From positions 19,510,094-19,574,093 of the forward strand of contig OY986967.1 in the NCBI GenBank assembly GCA_963920575.1: a DNA stretch of 64,000 bases, written 5' to 3'. This document shows positions 1 to 9,387 of this stretch, piece after piece. This DNA is from Narthecium ossifragum (taxonomy: Eukaryota; Streptophyta; Magnoliopsida; Dioscoreales; Nartheciaceae). Made by a program: the position numbers and the translations under genes. The notes beneath the pieces were generated by a model. The model saw only the letters and a program-made list of their open reading frames with translations, had not been told where the DNA came from and did not search any database. Numbering within the stretch: the stretch's first letter is position 1; the number at the start of each line of letters is the position of its first letter.

Positions 1-1
1 G

Positions 2-472
2 GTGACAGCAATAGAAGAAGCTAAAGACTTAACCAAGCTGTCCCTTGATGAGCTAATGGGTTCTCTCATGACATATGAGATGAACATGGAGAGGAGCAAT
101 GATGAAGAAAGGAAGAAAGAGAAAACCATTGCCTTCAAGTCAACATACAAGGATTCATCCGACTCAAGTGATGAAGATGATGATGAAGAAATGCAAAAGA
201 TCACAAGAAGAATCCAACGAATCATCAAGAATCAATAAAAGAAAAATTCCAAAGGTGAAAAAGGAAACTCCTCTTCTTACTTAAATAAAATTACTTGTTA
301 TGAGTGTAGGAAGCCCAGACATTACATGTCGGATTGTCCAAAGCTCAAGAAATCTTCAAAGAAGAAGAAGAAAGCCAAGGAAGAAAGTGACTCGAGCTCC
401 ACCTCTGAAGAAAAAGAAGAAGAAAAAGAAACTGCAAATCTTTGTTTAACTGCATTCGGAGTAAAAGAATAA
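2..472 (+). pseudogene. Sirevirus-type Copia gag, C-terminal remnant
   Basis: This is the tail of a Copia gag (UBN2-type capsid/nucleocapsid protein that packages element RNA into virus-like particles). The frame from base 2 contains AIEEAKDL...MGSLMTYEM, closely matching the gag at 27530-27620. It has an in-frame TAA at 236-238, then continues in the same frame through a CCHC zinc knuckle (CYECRKPRHYMSDC, C-x2-C-x4-H-x4-C, about 296-340). A Lys/Glu/Ser-rich tail ends at TAA 470-472. No protease or pol follows, so the element has lost its pol region. The 5' part lies outside the window. The assignment is firm because a longer paralogue sits in this same window. Confidence 0.85.
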
Positions 473-1188
473 AATTGACAAGTGGAGGCGTAAGGTATTT
501 AAAGAAGGATAACAATATGGGGTAAAAGGTAATGGAGGTATGTCTTAATTTTCGAAATATGTCTCCTCCATTACATCCTCTTATTCAATTTTTTTATTTT
601 CATGTTAAAAAATGGTTTAAGAAAGTTTTTTTTTTGTGTGAAGAATTGATTACTTTTAAAAAAAAAAATTTGAATGACAGTTTTTAAATCTTCAGTTGGT
701 ATCCTATTTTGAGATGATTGTAACCCTTCAATGTTGATTTTTAAAACCTTCTATTGGTCCTCTTAAAGAAATTCTTTTAACTTGTTTCCCCCTCTACCAA
801 ATCTTTTTGATAATGTCAAAGAGGGAGAAGTATTGTGATATCAGTTTTTAAAAGCTCTTAAAACCTCTTAAAACGTTATATTCTACATACTTGAAACATT
901 TTGATGTTTAAAGGATTTACTGGAGATTTCATGAGAATATAATTCATGCTCAAATATCATGTCTCATTTTTCTATACAAAGAGGTACATAGTTCATATTT
1001 TGCATTTTCATATCGTTTGACCTATAATCAAGGCTGATCTATCTTTTTAGTGATATATGACTTGCTGCCTCAGGAAAATTCACTTTAGTACATATTTTAT
1101 GAGGTAAATGGATGCACAAATTAAGAGGGAGCTTTCAAGGTTTTATCATCACAATTTAAATGGTTGTCATCATCAAAAAGAGGGAGAT
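473..1188 (+). other. Copia 3' internal non-coding region with polypurine tract
   Basis: AT-rich sequence between the gag remnant and the LTR, with no ORF. Its last 150 bases match 39180-39333 of the other Sirevirus. It ends in the purine tract AAAAAGAGGGAGATTG directly before the LTR, which primes plus-strand synthesis. A 9-bp inverted repeat (TAATGGAGG 530-538 / CCTCCATTA 565-573) lies near the pol deletion. Confidence 0.75.
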
Positions 1189-2198
1189 TGTTAGCCCAGA
1201 TATTGTTTTGATGATGTCAATAAATAATTGATGATAAAACAATGATTTAATATTATTATCCCTTACTTTGGAAAGCATTAAAATCATATTTATTGAGTTT
1301 TGTACTGACGGTCGATGCGACGGACGATGCATGGATCGACCGTGGGATATGGCGGTTGATGGAAGGATCGACCGCGGAAGCTAAACATGGGAAAATAGGC
1401 GACGGTCGATGGACCGATCGACCATGGCCTATATGACTTGGCTCAAAGGGAGCGTCGGTCGATCGGTGTATCGACCGTGGGAAGCGGTTTTCCAGACAGA
1501 GCCTGATGGACGATGTCACGGTCGATGGGACGGTCGACCGTGAGGCGTGACGGTCGATAGGTGGATCGACCGTGGCTCAAGAAAAGCCTGGCGGACGATG
1601 TCACGGACGATGCGACGGTCGACCGTGAGCCCAGAAAAGAGCCGTTAAAGAGCCGTTGCAGGAACAGAAACTAGCCGTTGGGAGGCTAATTGGAGGGCTT
1701 TGAAGCTCAACTATATAAGGGAAGTTGTAGCAAACTTGGCCAGGACTTAGAGGGAGCTAAGGGATTATTGTAATCATATTCTAGCAAGTTTCTATCTCTT
1801 ATTAGTGAGCTAAACCTTTGTAAAACTACTTCAAGTGTGAAGTAGACTTTGAGAGAAATATCCAAGAGAGAGCTTGGAGAGATTGTAAGGTTGCCAAGCA
1901 CCCGTAAGCTTGGTGGATAGGTTGTCAAGCACCTGAAAGCTTGGTGGACAGCTTGTAAGAGGTCTTGCAAGTAGTGGAACCTCAAGGAGTGCCTTGAGAG
2001 AGTGGACATAGGCAAGGTTTGCCGAACCACTATAAAATCTAGTGCAATCTCTCTAACTCTCCTCTATCCTTCTATTTAATTGCTTGATTTACTTCTCTTA
2101 TCATTGCATGCATATTATTTGATAGACTCCTCCTACTAAGATTTCCTTAATTGATTTTATTGTTTAAAGCCTAAGATAAGCCCCCCCTTAGAGCTACA
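1189..2198 (+). mobile_element. 3' LTR of Sirevirus-type Copia element
   Basis: A 1010-bp LTR beginning TGTTAG directly after the polypurine tract and ending CTACA. U3 carries about seven imperfect 22-bp dyads of the form CGGTCGAT-N6-ATCGACCG between 1302 and 1630. A TATA box (CTATATAAGG, 1711-1720) follows, then a leader with two TTGCCAAGCACC-type repeats near 1890-1935. It belongs to the same subfamily as the LTR at 34935-37569. The partner 5' LTR is outside the window, so the TSD could not be checked. Confidence 0.85.
1302..1630 (+). repeat. CGGTCGAT-N6-ATCGACCG dyad array in Copia U3
   Basis: Successive half-sites include CGGACGAT-GCATGG-ATCGACCG, CGGTCGAT-CGGTGT-ATCGACCG and CGGTCGAT-AGGTGG-ATCGACCG. 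Arms are 8 bp and the spacer is 6 bp in nearly every case, giving 22-bp dyads. The array ends about 85 bp upstream of the TATA box. Confidence 0.85.
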
Positions 2199-2201
2199 CC
2201 C

Positions 2202-2378
2202 TCTTCCCCCTTCTTTCCTCTCATACTCAGTCCCTCTCCTATCCTCAGTTCCAAACCCACTTCACTACTCCACCGTCCGCCTTCCTCATCTCCAACAAGT
2301 TGTCACTCCCTCCCCTCCCAAACCCATCTCCCCTATCAGAGATCCCCAAACTCAATGCCCCTACCCTTCTCTTCTACC
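2202..2378 (+). other. possible degenerate exon, unrecognised
   Basis: An open frame of about 59 codons without an obvious start (…FQTHFTTPPSAFLISNKL…) ends at a consensus-like splice donor (CA|GTAAGT, 2377-2384). The composition is Pro/Ser/Leu rich. It matches no family I recognise, and no partner exon was found. It may be chance openness in C-rich DNA. Confidence 0.2.
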
Positions 2379-2404
2379 AGTAAGTTAGAGAAAGAGAGTG
2401 AGTG

Positions 2405-2407
<3 letters not shown>

Positions 2408-2444
<37 letters not shown>
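2408..2444 (+). repeat. (GA)n microsatellite
   Basis: About 18 uninterrupted GA dinucleotides. Confidence 0.97.
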
Positions 2445-2446
<2 letters not shown>

Positions 2447-2447
<1 letters not shown>

Positions 2448-2870
2448 CCTGGCACACCATCATCACCGTCGCCGTCGTACACCGTCGTTGTCTTCACCGT
2501 CACTATCGTACACCGTCATCGCCTGCTGCCATCACCACTAGATCGCTGAAGCACCTTCACCGTCGTCGTCGCCTGCCGCCTTCACCATCACATCTGCCTT
2601 GGATTCACCTCCACCGACCCGGACCGATGAAGCCGCCGCCTCCCTCACCTCGGGACCCCCGACGCCCCCCTCGGAGAACCCCATGCTGCCCTCGGGAACC
2701 CCCGTCGCTCAGGAACCCTCGACACCGCCCTCGGGACGCCCCGATTCCCTTTTCCCGATCGGGCATGCTTCGGGGTAGGTTTTAAAAGACCGGTCAGAGC
2801 AAGCCCAAATCTGAAAATGGGTTAAACCCAGCCCGAATTACTTGACCCAGCCCGAATTAAAAGACCGGTC
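2447..2870. repeat. C-rich low-complexity and short-repeat DNA
   Basis: Degenerate repeats of CACCGTCGTC and CCCTCGGGAACCCC type are followed by two copies of ACCCAGCCCGAATTA (near 2828 and 2848) and two of TTAAAAGACCGGTC (2781 and 2857). The only long ORF here begins with the GA microsatellite and is not a credible protein. From 2871 to 3387 I see only AT-rich unassigned DNA plus the tandem repeat listed next. Confidence 0.6.
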
Positions 2871-3062
2871 TTATCATGTTCAACCCACTTCAGCTTGGAA
2901 CAGACTTAGAGCATACCAAATTAGATTGAGCCAGGTTAGGCCACTTATGTCAATCAGTCCGAGCCAGGTTAGTTACTCTCATTGATGTAGCTTGTGAATT
3001 CTGAATTAACATCAATTCTCTATTCTGTTGGGTATAATTCTACAAATTCTCCTCCTCTTCTT

Positions 3063-3154
3063 GCCATATATGCCTAATTCACTTATGATTGCTTCAAATT
3101 GTCATACATGCCTAATCCACTTATGATTGCTTCAAATTACCATATATGCCTAAT
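3063..3154 (+). repeat. 38-bp tandem repeat, about 2.4 units
   Basis: Units at 3063-3100 and 3101-3138 differ at only a few positions, and a partial third unit ends at 3154. The unit contains CACTTATGATTGCTTCAAAT. Confidence 0.9.
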
Positions 3155-3387
3155 ACTCCCTGATAATTGAACATTGATATTAATTGTGGAGCTTACTAGA
3201 AATTCTTGAAATCCAATCCTAAAAGTTTGGAATTTATATGACATTATCCCAACATTGAAATTTTACTGAAATTGACGTAAAATTTGTATTGAAATTTACT
3301 TGGAATTCACTCCTGTTGATTTCTTGTATCATGCCTTAGGTCCATATGCAAGCATTTGTATATTAGATGTAGTCACACCACATCTGC

Positions 3388-4329
3388 ATGCAGCATCATA
3401 GTGGTCGCTTCACATCTGATTCACAACCTCGCACGACCATGGACCCTACAATGGAATCTTTAGTGAAAAACCTTCAAAATTTAACTACTGAACTCCGACA
3501 AGTTTGGCAGGAGAATGCTCGGACTAACGCAAAGATAGACACACTTGAGGTGTCCGTCCAAAGAATAAGTGGTGTCAACGACAACCACTCACATCACAGT
3601 GTGGGCACATACACTGATGGCGAAGGTCTTGGATTCCTAGGACATTTCCAGCGAAACAATCCTCGCCCCCCATCAACATCATCGAGACTTAGGTCCCCAG
3701 CACAATGTTCGAGTCCATAGGCATGACACCGAGTTTAGAGATGTCCGCAATCACAATGAGGACGTGATGCGAGGTATTCGAGTTGAGGCCTCCACCTTTG
3801 ATGGTCGCATTGTCCTAGACAGCCCCCTAAGCTTCAATGCTACAAATGCCAAGGTTTTAGTCATATCGCTGCCAACTGTGCAAACAAATCACTCATTGAC
3901 GAGTCATGCTTAGAAGCTGACTTACAAGATTTTGAGGAGCAAGTCTATGAACCAGACCTAGAGACACTCCAAATTGTTGATGAGGATTGCGAGGATGATT
4001 TTGTACCTCTTAGCTACATCCGCTCCTCACCTTTTCCAGTTGACTCAAGTGAAGTTGAACCACACTACCCTACCGTGAACGTGGTTTGGTGTGCCCTTTC
4101 CCATCCAAAAGAAAGTGACGACTGGCGCCGAAATGCTATATTTCACACCTACAACAAGTGTGGAGAGAATGATTGCAAGGTCAGCATCGATAGTGGGAGC
4201 TGTATAAATGCGATCTCTTCCACCATTGTCCCCTCTTTGGGTTTGACTCCATTTCTCCATCGGCACCTTTATAAGGTTTATCGGGCTATATTTCATACCT
4301 CATGCTATATTTCACACCTACAGCAATGA
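3388..4329 (+). pseudogene. chromovirus gag and start of protease
   Basis: The N-terminal segment (3388-3720, MDPTMESLVKNLQNLTTEL…) looks like a coiled coil. A large part of gag is then missing or frame-broken. The frame near 3830-3895 encodes a CCHC knuckle (CYKCQGFSHIAANC). Protease follows, with the catalytic motif IDSGSCINA near 4185-4210. Near the junction with the Sirevirus fragment, GCTATATTTCACACCTAC is repeated (about 4135 and 4303), suggesting filler DNA from repair. The rest of protease resumes at 9388 (MDVGHLILGRPWLF). Confidence 0.75.
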
Positions 4330-5473
4330 TGGAAATTCTCCAAAACTTTCCATCCTTGTTTTCCAATAGGTATAGTTTGATCCATTGCAGTAGGGTGGCC
4401 TATTGGTAGATTGTCAGTTTATGTTTTCCATATAGATTTAGGATCTTTTAAGGGTTGTAATAGCACTAAAATAGAAATCTAGCTCTGATACCAATTGAAG
4501 GTCTAAGAGGGGGTTGATTTTAGGCCTTATAAAAGAAAACCAATTATGGAAATCTAGAGAGGAGGAGTCTAATAAAACCTATGTTTGTAAATGATATGAA
4601 ATGTAAATTAAGCAAGTAAATGAAGGAGAAGAGAGAGTTAGAGAGATTGCATCAGATTTTATAGTGGTTCGGCCAACCTTGCCTACGTCCACTTCACCCA
4701 AGGGTCCTCCTTGGGGTTCCACTACTTGCAAGATCTCTTACACATTGTCCACCAAGTTTACGAGTGCTTGATAACATATCCACCAACCTTACGGGTGCTT
4801 GATAACATATCCACCAACCTTACGGGTGCTTGACAACCTTACAATCACTCCAAATCACTCTTGGATATATCTCAAGGTCTACTTTACACTTGAAGTAGTT
4901 TTACAAAAGTTAAATCTCACATAAATGAAGAATAAACTTGATACAGAGTATACAATTAATCCCCTTAGTCTTATTGCAAGTTTGCTGCTTCTTCCTATTT
5001 ATAATTGAGCTTCTAAGCCTCCAAAAGTAGCTTCCAACGGCTACTTTGTTGTTCTGCAACGGCTCTCTAACAGCTATATTTCTGACTGGCGGTCAACCGT
5101 CGCATCATCTGTCACATCGTCTGCCACGCTCAAACTATAGCCTGGATCGACCATCGCATCAGCCTTCACACTTCACGGTCGATCGACGGATCGTCCGTGA
5201 GTCTCTGTGATGAAATGGGCTTCTCAGGGTCGATGCCTCGTTCAACCGTCATACCTCCAAAGTAGGTCACATAGGCCACGGTCGACCATCCCATTGACTG
5301 CCACATTGACCGTCGCATCATTAACCTCCGCGGTCGATCCGTCCATCGATCGCGAGTACTAAAATATCTAAATATGATTTTTAGCAGCTTCCAAATTAAG
5401 GGATATAAATATTAAAATAATGTTTTATCATCATACACATATTGACATAATCAAAACAATATTAGGACTAACA
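4330..5473 (-). mobile_element. Sirevirus-type Copia fragment: 5' LTR plus gag start
   Basis: On the minus strand this is an LTR (4496-5473, TGTTAGTCC…CTTCA), then a PBS (GGTATCAGAG complement at 4481-4492), then the first about 150 bases of leader/gag. That part matches 26921-27070 (…CCAATAGGCC…ATGGATC…ACTATAC). The rest of the element is gone. The LTR has CGGTCGAT-type half-sites at 5090-5365 and a TATA-like box (TTATAAATAG on the minus strand, near 5000). Confidence 0.8.
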
Positions 5474-6801
5474 ATGTCGCGCCCCGACCTGCGTAGGCCC
5501 AACCGGGCCGGGCGACGCGAAGCGGAACCTAACCTACTGTGGAAAATTTTGGTGAGGTTTCCCTCTAATCGTAGTGGTTACCCTAACAGAACATAATCAT
5601 CATGTATTCACACAAAATACAAACTCAAAGACTGAACTGATATAATATTACAAGCCTCAAACAGGGAAAATATACATTTATCACTCCCGTAGGAGACTAT
5701 CTATAACAAAAAGGTACAAAGCTGGAAGATCGCCACCTCTCAAGCACCGCCAGACGCCGCCACGTCACCAAACACCGGCCCGGTAGGGGCGACCGAAGAA
5801 GAGCTAGCGCCAGCACCTGCAAAACGCAGCCCGGGTAGGAGTGAGCACTAAGCTCAGCAGGGACACTACACTACGACACTCACAAGGGAGGGAACACAAC
5901 AGTGTCGCCCTCAAGCAAGACTTGGGTATGCAGCAAGGGTCCCATAACCCTTCGCCGGTGTCCCTGAAGGGAGGCCTCAGTCATGGTCTTCCAGCCGAGC
6001 TGGTCACATACTGGGTTGCCCTCAGCGGGGCAGGAAACCACACTGCCGTCTCACTAGCAGGCAACCGACTCTGCTAGGCGGGCAACCACACCGCTGAGTA
6101 GCACCTCTCCTACCCAAGAGACAATGAACCGGACACCGGTTGCACCCACAACATCTGGCTTGGGGCCGACACGACCTCTATAATCATCAAGCAATATGTA
6201 TTCAGGTCAAACTAACCCTATCATCGAAAACGACTGAATACTACAAATCGAGACCTGGGCCAAGCTACCCACCACGGTCCTAGAGCTAGATCCGGGCTAC
6301 CCGAAAACCCCGGATCGGCAACGCCCTACACAGATGCAACTAATGCACAACACAATGCATGTATGAACATGCACAGGATAATACAGATAGACATGCAACA
6401 ATATGTGATGATATACAATAACAAGGTCTGGGCACGACACCCTGCCGGCCCGGGGTGGTGAACAGATAAATAAGGTCTAGGGAGCTGCTGCAGTGGTACC
6501 ACCACCAACTGTCAGCAGTCCACCACAACACCTGCACCGGGAAACAACCCCGCAAACAACAGCTCACAAACATAGCAGATAAAGCCCTTGGCGCACGCCG
6601 ACATGCAAGGCTAAGGAAAGCTGTAGGGCTACCTGATAAGACTTGAAAAGTGCACAAAACACCCTTGTAATTTGGCTTTGTTGGGCCCCGAGCAATGCTG
6701 GACTGACTACTTTTATTCCATTTCAGGTATAATAGGTCCTTCCACGAGTTAGATCAATTCTGGAGCTAAAACAATCTATTTTGGCGATTTTTGGCAAGCC
6801 A

Positions 6802-7099
6802 GATCGATCGGTCTCAACAGGTTCGATCGATCCAACTCAACCAACAAGGGAACGATCAACAACGGCTGGATCGATCGAACTTCAAGTGCCCGATCGATCC
6901 AGCAAGGGATGTAGCCTAACAACGGTGGTTCGATCGATCGGCCAAGTCAAGCCTGATCGATCCAGCTCGGGAGTTACCAGCAATAAAGGCGTAGGATCGA
7001 TCGAACTCCAAGAGTTGGATCGATCCTGCTCGGGCGTTGCTCACAATATTAAGGGAGTTAAGGAGTCGGATCGATCGGGCTTCAAAGGTTGGATCGATC
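6802..7099 (+). repeat. Five GATCGATC pairs, 23-bp pitch
   Basis: Half-sites start at 6802/6825, 6869/6892, 6932/6955, 6995/7018 and 7069/7092. The distance within each pair is 23 bp, and pairs recur every 63-74 bp. The array ends about 60 bp before the TATA box. Confidence 0.9.
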
Positions 7100-7551
7100 C
7101 GACGCGGCCAGAAGCAAAGATCGACGGCTCTGATCTAATCCGGGGGTGGTTGTTTCTTGGGCTATAAGTAGTCATTGTTTAGGAATTTTTGGGGGGCTTT
7201 TTCCAGACGTTTTTGGAGAGAGTTTACCTATCTTTTCTACCTCTTTTCTTCGACGATTCTTTGGAGGAAATCCATGGTGGGAGGAGATCATCAACTTCTA
7301 CCGATGGATTATCCCCTGAAGATGAGTAGCTAAAACCCTAACCATGGGATTCTTATGATGTAACTAGGGTTTTTACTAGGGATTTCTTAGATTTAGGGTT
7401 TGTATACACGATTATTTGGTTTTATGGATTGATTATTTTTGCCTATATCTTGGTGTTGATTTCTTGCTGAATGTTTGGATCGTTCTTGCTTGCACTTGAT
7501 TGTAGAGCTTGTGTATGTTAGGACGTGGATTGGATTCATCCAAATAAGAGG

Positions 7552-7660
7552 ATCATGCTAGTCCCATGATACCTCGGATGAAATCTTCTTCGTGATTAGG
7601 GATTGTATAGTGCTAGTCCCACTATAGTAGTGCTAGTCCCACTACGTTTCATCCCTAATC
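7552..7660 (+). other. Hairpin cluster with shared CTAGTCC loop
   Basis: Three hairpins share the loop CTAGTCC: ATCATG/CATGAT (7552-7570), TATAGTG/CACTATA (7606-7626) and GTAGTG/CACTAC (7627-7645). The last two are enclosed by a 10-bp stem, GATTAGGGAT/ATCCCTAATC (7594-7603 / 7651-7660). An alternative stem pairs GGATGAAA (7576-7583) with TTTCATCC (7647-7654). It lies downstream of the LTR TATA box, so it is probably transcribed. Confidence 0.65.
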
Positions 7661-8395
7661 CTTCTTGCATCTTATCTTTGTAGTTTCGGCCATTGAGATG
7701 CGAAGTCATCTCGATAGTACACCTAAATCCATATCTTTGGCATTGCGTGCGATGAACTCATCTGAGTAAGAGGGTTCATTAGCAGTGAACGTAACTAATC
7801 ATTCGATCATTGATATTTCGTTAATTGTTCTTGCCGACAAGGAATCCTAAACAGAACTTGTCGAGTGATAAGGAGAACTAGCCATTCCTTTATCAACTTT
7901 TAGGGAGCCATTTATCGTGTTTGCATACCCTGATCTTTAGAAAACCTGGTAGATCCTTAGTTACTGATTAAGAATCCTATGGTCCTTTCTCTCATATTCT
8001 TCAATCCTTTAATATAGTTTTAGTTTAATTTTAACTTGCAATCTTTTCTCAACTTATTAGTAGGAGATTTGCTAAGTATTTGATTTAAATCCCTGAAATC
8101 CCTGTGAACTCGACTCGGACTCTCCACTATCTACTAGTCCTTAGTAGTTAAAGTAGAGCACCGAAATATATTGTAATTTTGGTCAGTCTTGTTAAGCCAC
8201 GACACTTTTCAAGTCGTATCACTACCCGCCCGTTTATTCTAAACATCCCGGGAGTCATCACTCCCCCGGTTCACCACTGCCCCTACTATAGGGCTAACAT
8301 GCTTAGTCGTATATACAAGGTATAAAGCGATAAACAAAACCGGCATACCAAGCCCCGCGGGCAAAAGCCATGAAAAACCCTCTCTGCTACTGAAG

Positions 8396-8700
8396 GATCG
8401 ATCCTTCCCAATGAAAGGATCGATCTTTCAAGTAACAGTGAGCTTCCCTCACTGTCGAGACAAAGAAGATCGATCCTTCTTCCCAGGAAGATCGATCTTT
8501 CTCGAAACAGAGGGCACCCTTCACTTTGCACCAAGGAAGATCGATCCTTCCTTCCAGGAAGATCGATCTCCTTCGCGACGAAGGGTAACCATACTACCCA
8601 AGAGCCGGGATCGATCTTCTCCAAGCAGGAGATCGATCCTTCATCGGGCATAGCATGATCAACCCAGAGGGATCGATCCTTCCTTCAAGAGGGATCGATC
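8396..8700. repeat. Five GATCGATC pairs, exact 22-bp pitch
   Basis: Half-sites start at 8396/8418, 8468/8490, 8539/8561, 8609/8631 and 8671/8693. Every pair is 22 bp apart, and pairs recur every 62-72 bp. In the inferred minus orientation they lie downstream of the TATA-like box. Confidence 0.92.
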
Positions 8701-9073
8701 CTAATGGGTTCTCCGGCGTACTTCCGACGAGAAATACCGCCGGAGGAGACATCCAAACTTAATGAAACTCTAGGATCTGATAGATCAAGATCCCACGAGT
8801 CCAAAACCGGTGAAAACACGAGAAACAAACATGCATATAGAGAGATCTAAGTAAAAGAACACAATCAAAACTGGAAACTCCTAAAACCCAGAAAAGATGT
8901 AGGTAGGAATCCCTACCGGAGCAAGAGTAGCTTAGATCCAAGCAGCTAGGCCTTGGATCGTCCTCAAAAGCCTTCAAAAATCGCAAGATCTGAGCTCAAA
9001 TCTTCGGATTTCAAAAGGGATTCAAGGAAGAAAATCTCGTCTGCTTTATAGGCAAACAAACCGACTTATGAAT

Positions 9074-9170
9074 GATCGATCCTTCCCTAAAGAAGGATCG
9101 ATCCTTTATGACGATCACACTTGACTTTCTGGCACTAGAGGATCGATCTCTTAGCTAGAGAGGATCGATC
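9074..9170. repeat. Two GATCGATC pairs in LTR U3, 22-bp pitch
   Basis: Half-sites at 9074/9096 and 9141/9163 obey the same 22-bp rule as the array at 8396-8700. Confidence 0.9.
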
Positions 9171-9387
9171 CTTTTTGTGCTGAAAGCTAAACTTAGGCAA
9201 GAACTCAAGGCTAAGTCCGGATCTTTCGATCCCGGGTCCGACTAACCGTTCTAACCAAACACTACCACAAACATGGTCAGTGTGTGCACACGTGGGTGTG
9301 AAACAAGCCGACAAGACGCAATTTACCAAATTGCCCTTGCGGTCCACGACGAGCCACATGAGTAGAGGGACGGGTCCTCACAAACAA

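Larger units (their letters stand above)
6634..8221 (+). mobile_element. Solo Gypsy-type LTR, TSD CTACC, with 19-bp inverted ends
   Basis: A 1588-bp solo LTR with perfect TSD CTACC (6629-6633 / 8222-8226). Its ends, TGATAAGACTTGAAAAGTG and CACTTTTCAAGTCGTATCA, are inverted repeats with one mismatch. U3 has five GATCGATC pairs (6802-7099), then a TATA box (GGCTATAAGTAG, near 7158). A structured hairpin cluster follows in the presumed transcribed part. The 3' end (CTCGACTCGGACTCTCCACTATCTAC) resembles Athila/Tat LTR ends. Close relatives lie at 35755-37341 and 47837-48300. Confidence 0.88.
5475..9382 (-). mobile_element. Solo chromovirus-type LTR, TSD AACAA
   Basis: On the minus strand it begins TGTGAGGACCCGTC and ends GGCGCGACA. 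A perfect 5-bp TSD, AACAA, lies at 5470-5474 and 9383-9387. Without the nested LTR it is about 2.3 kb. I infer minus orientation because a sibling LTR at 48301-50476 follows a minus-strand gag fragment. A TATA-like box (CCTATAAAGC, minus, near 9045) lies just downstream of two half-site pairs. No internal domain remains, as expected after LTR-LTR recombination. Confidence 0.85.

Noticed and set aside
2402..2785. 127-codon ORF starting in the GA microsatellite
   Set aside because: Begins with an Arg-Glu run encoded by the microsatellite and continues through simple repeats.
6781..7167. 128-codon ORF across the GATCGATC array
   Set aside because: The repeated DRS/IDR peptide is only the translation of the palindrome array in LTR U3.
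8396..8700. CRISPR-like repeat array
   Set aside because: Repeats are 8-bp palindromes in pairs with similar, not unique, spacers, inside a plant LTR.
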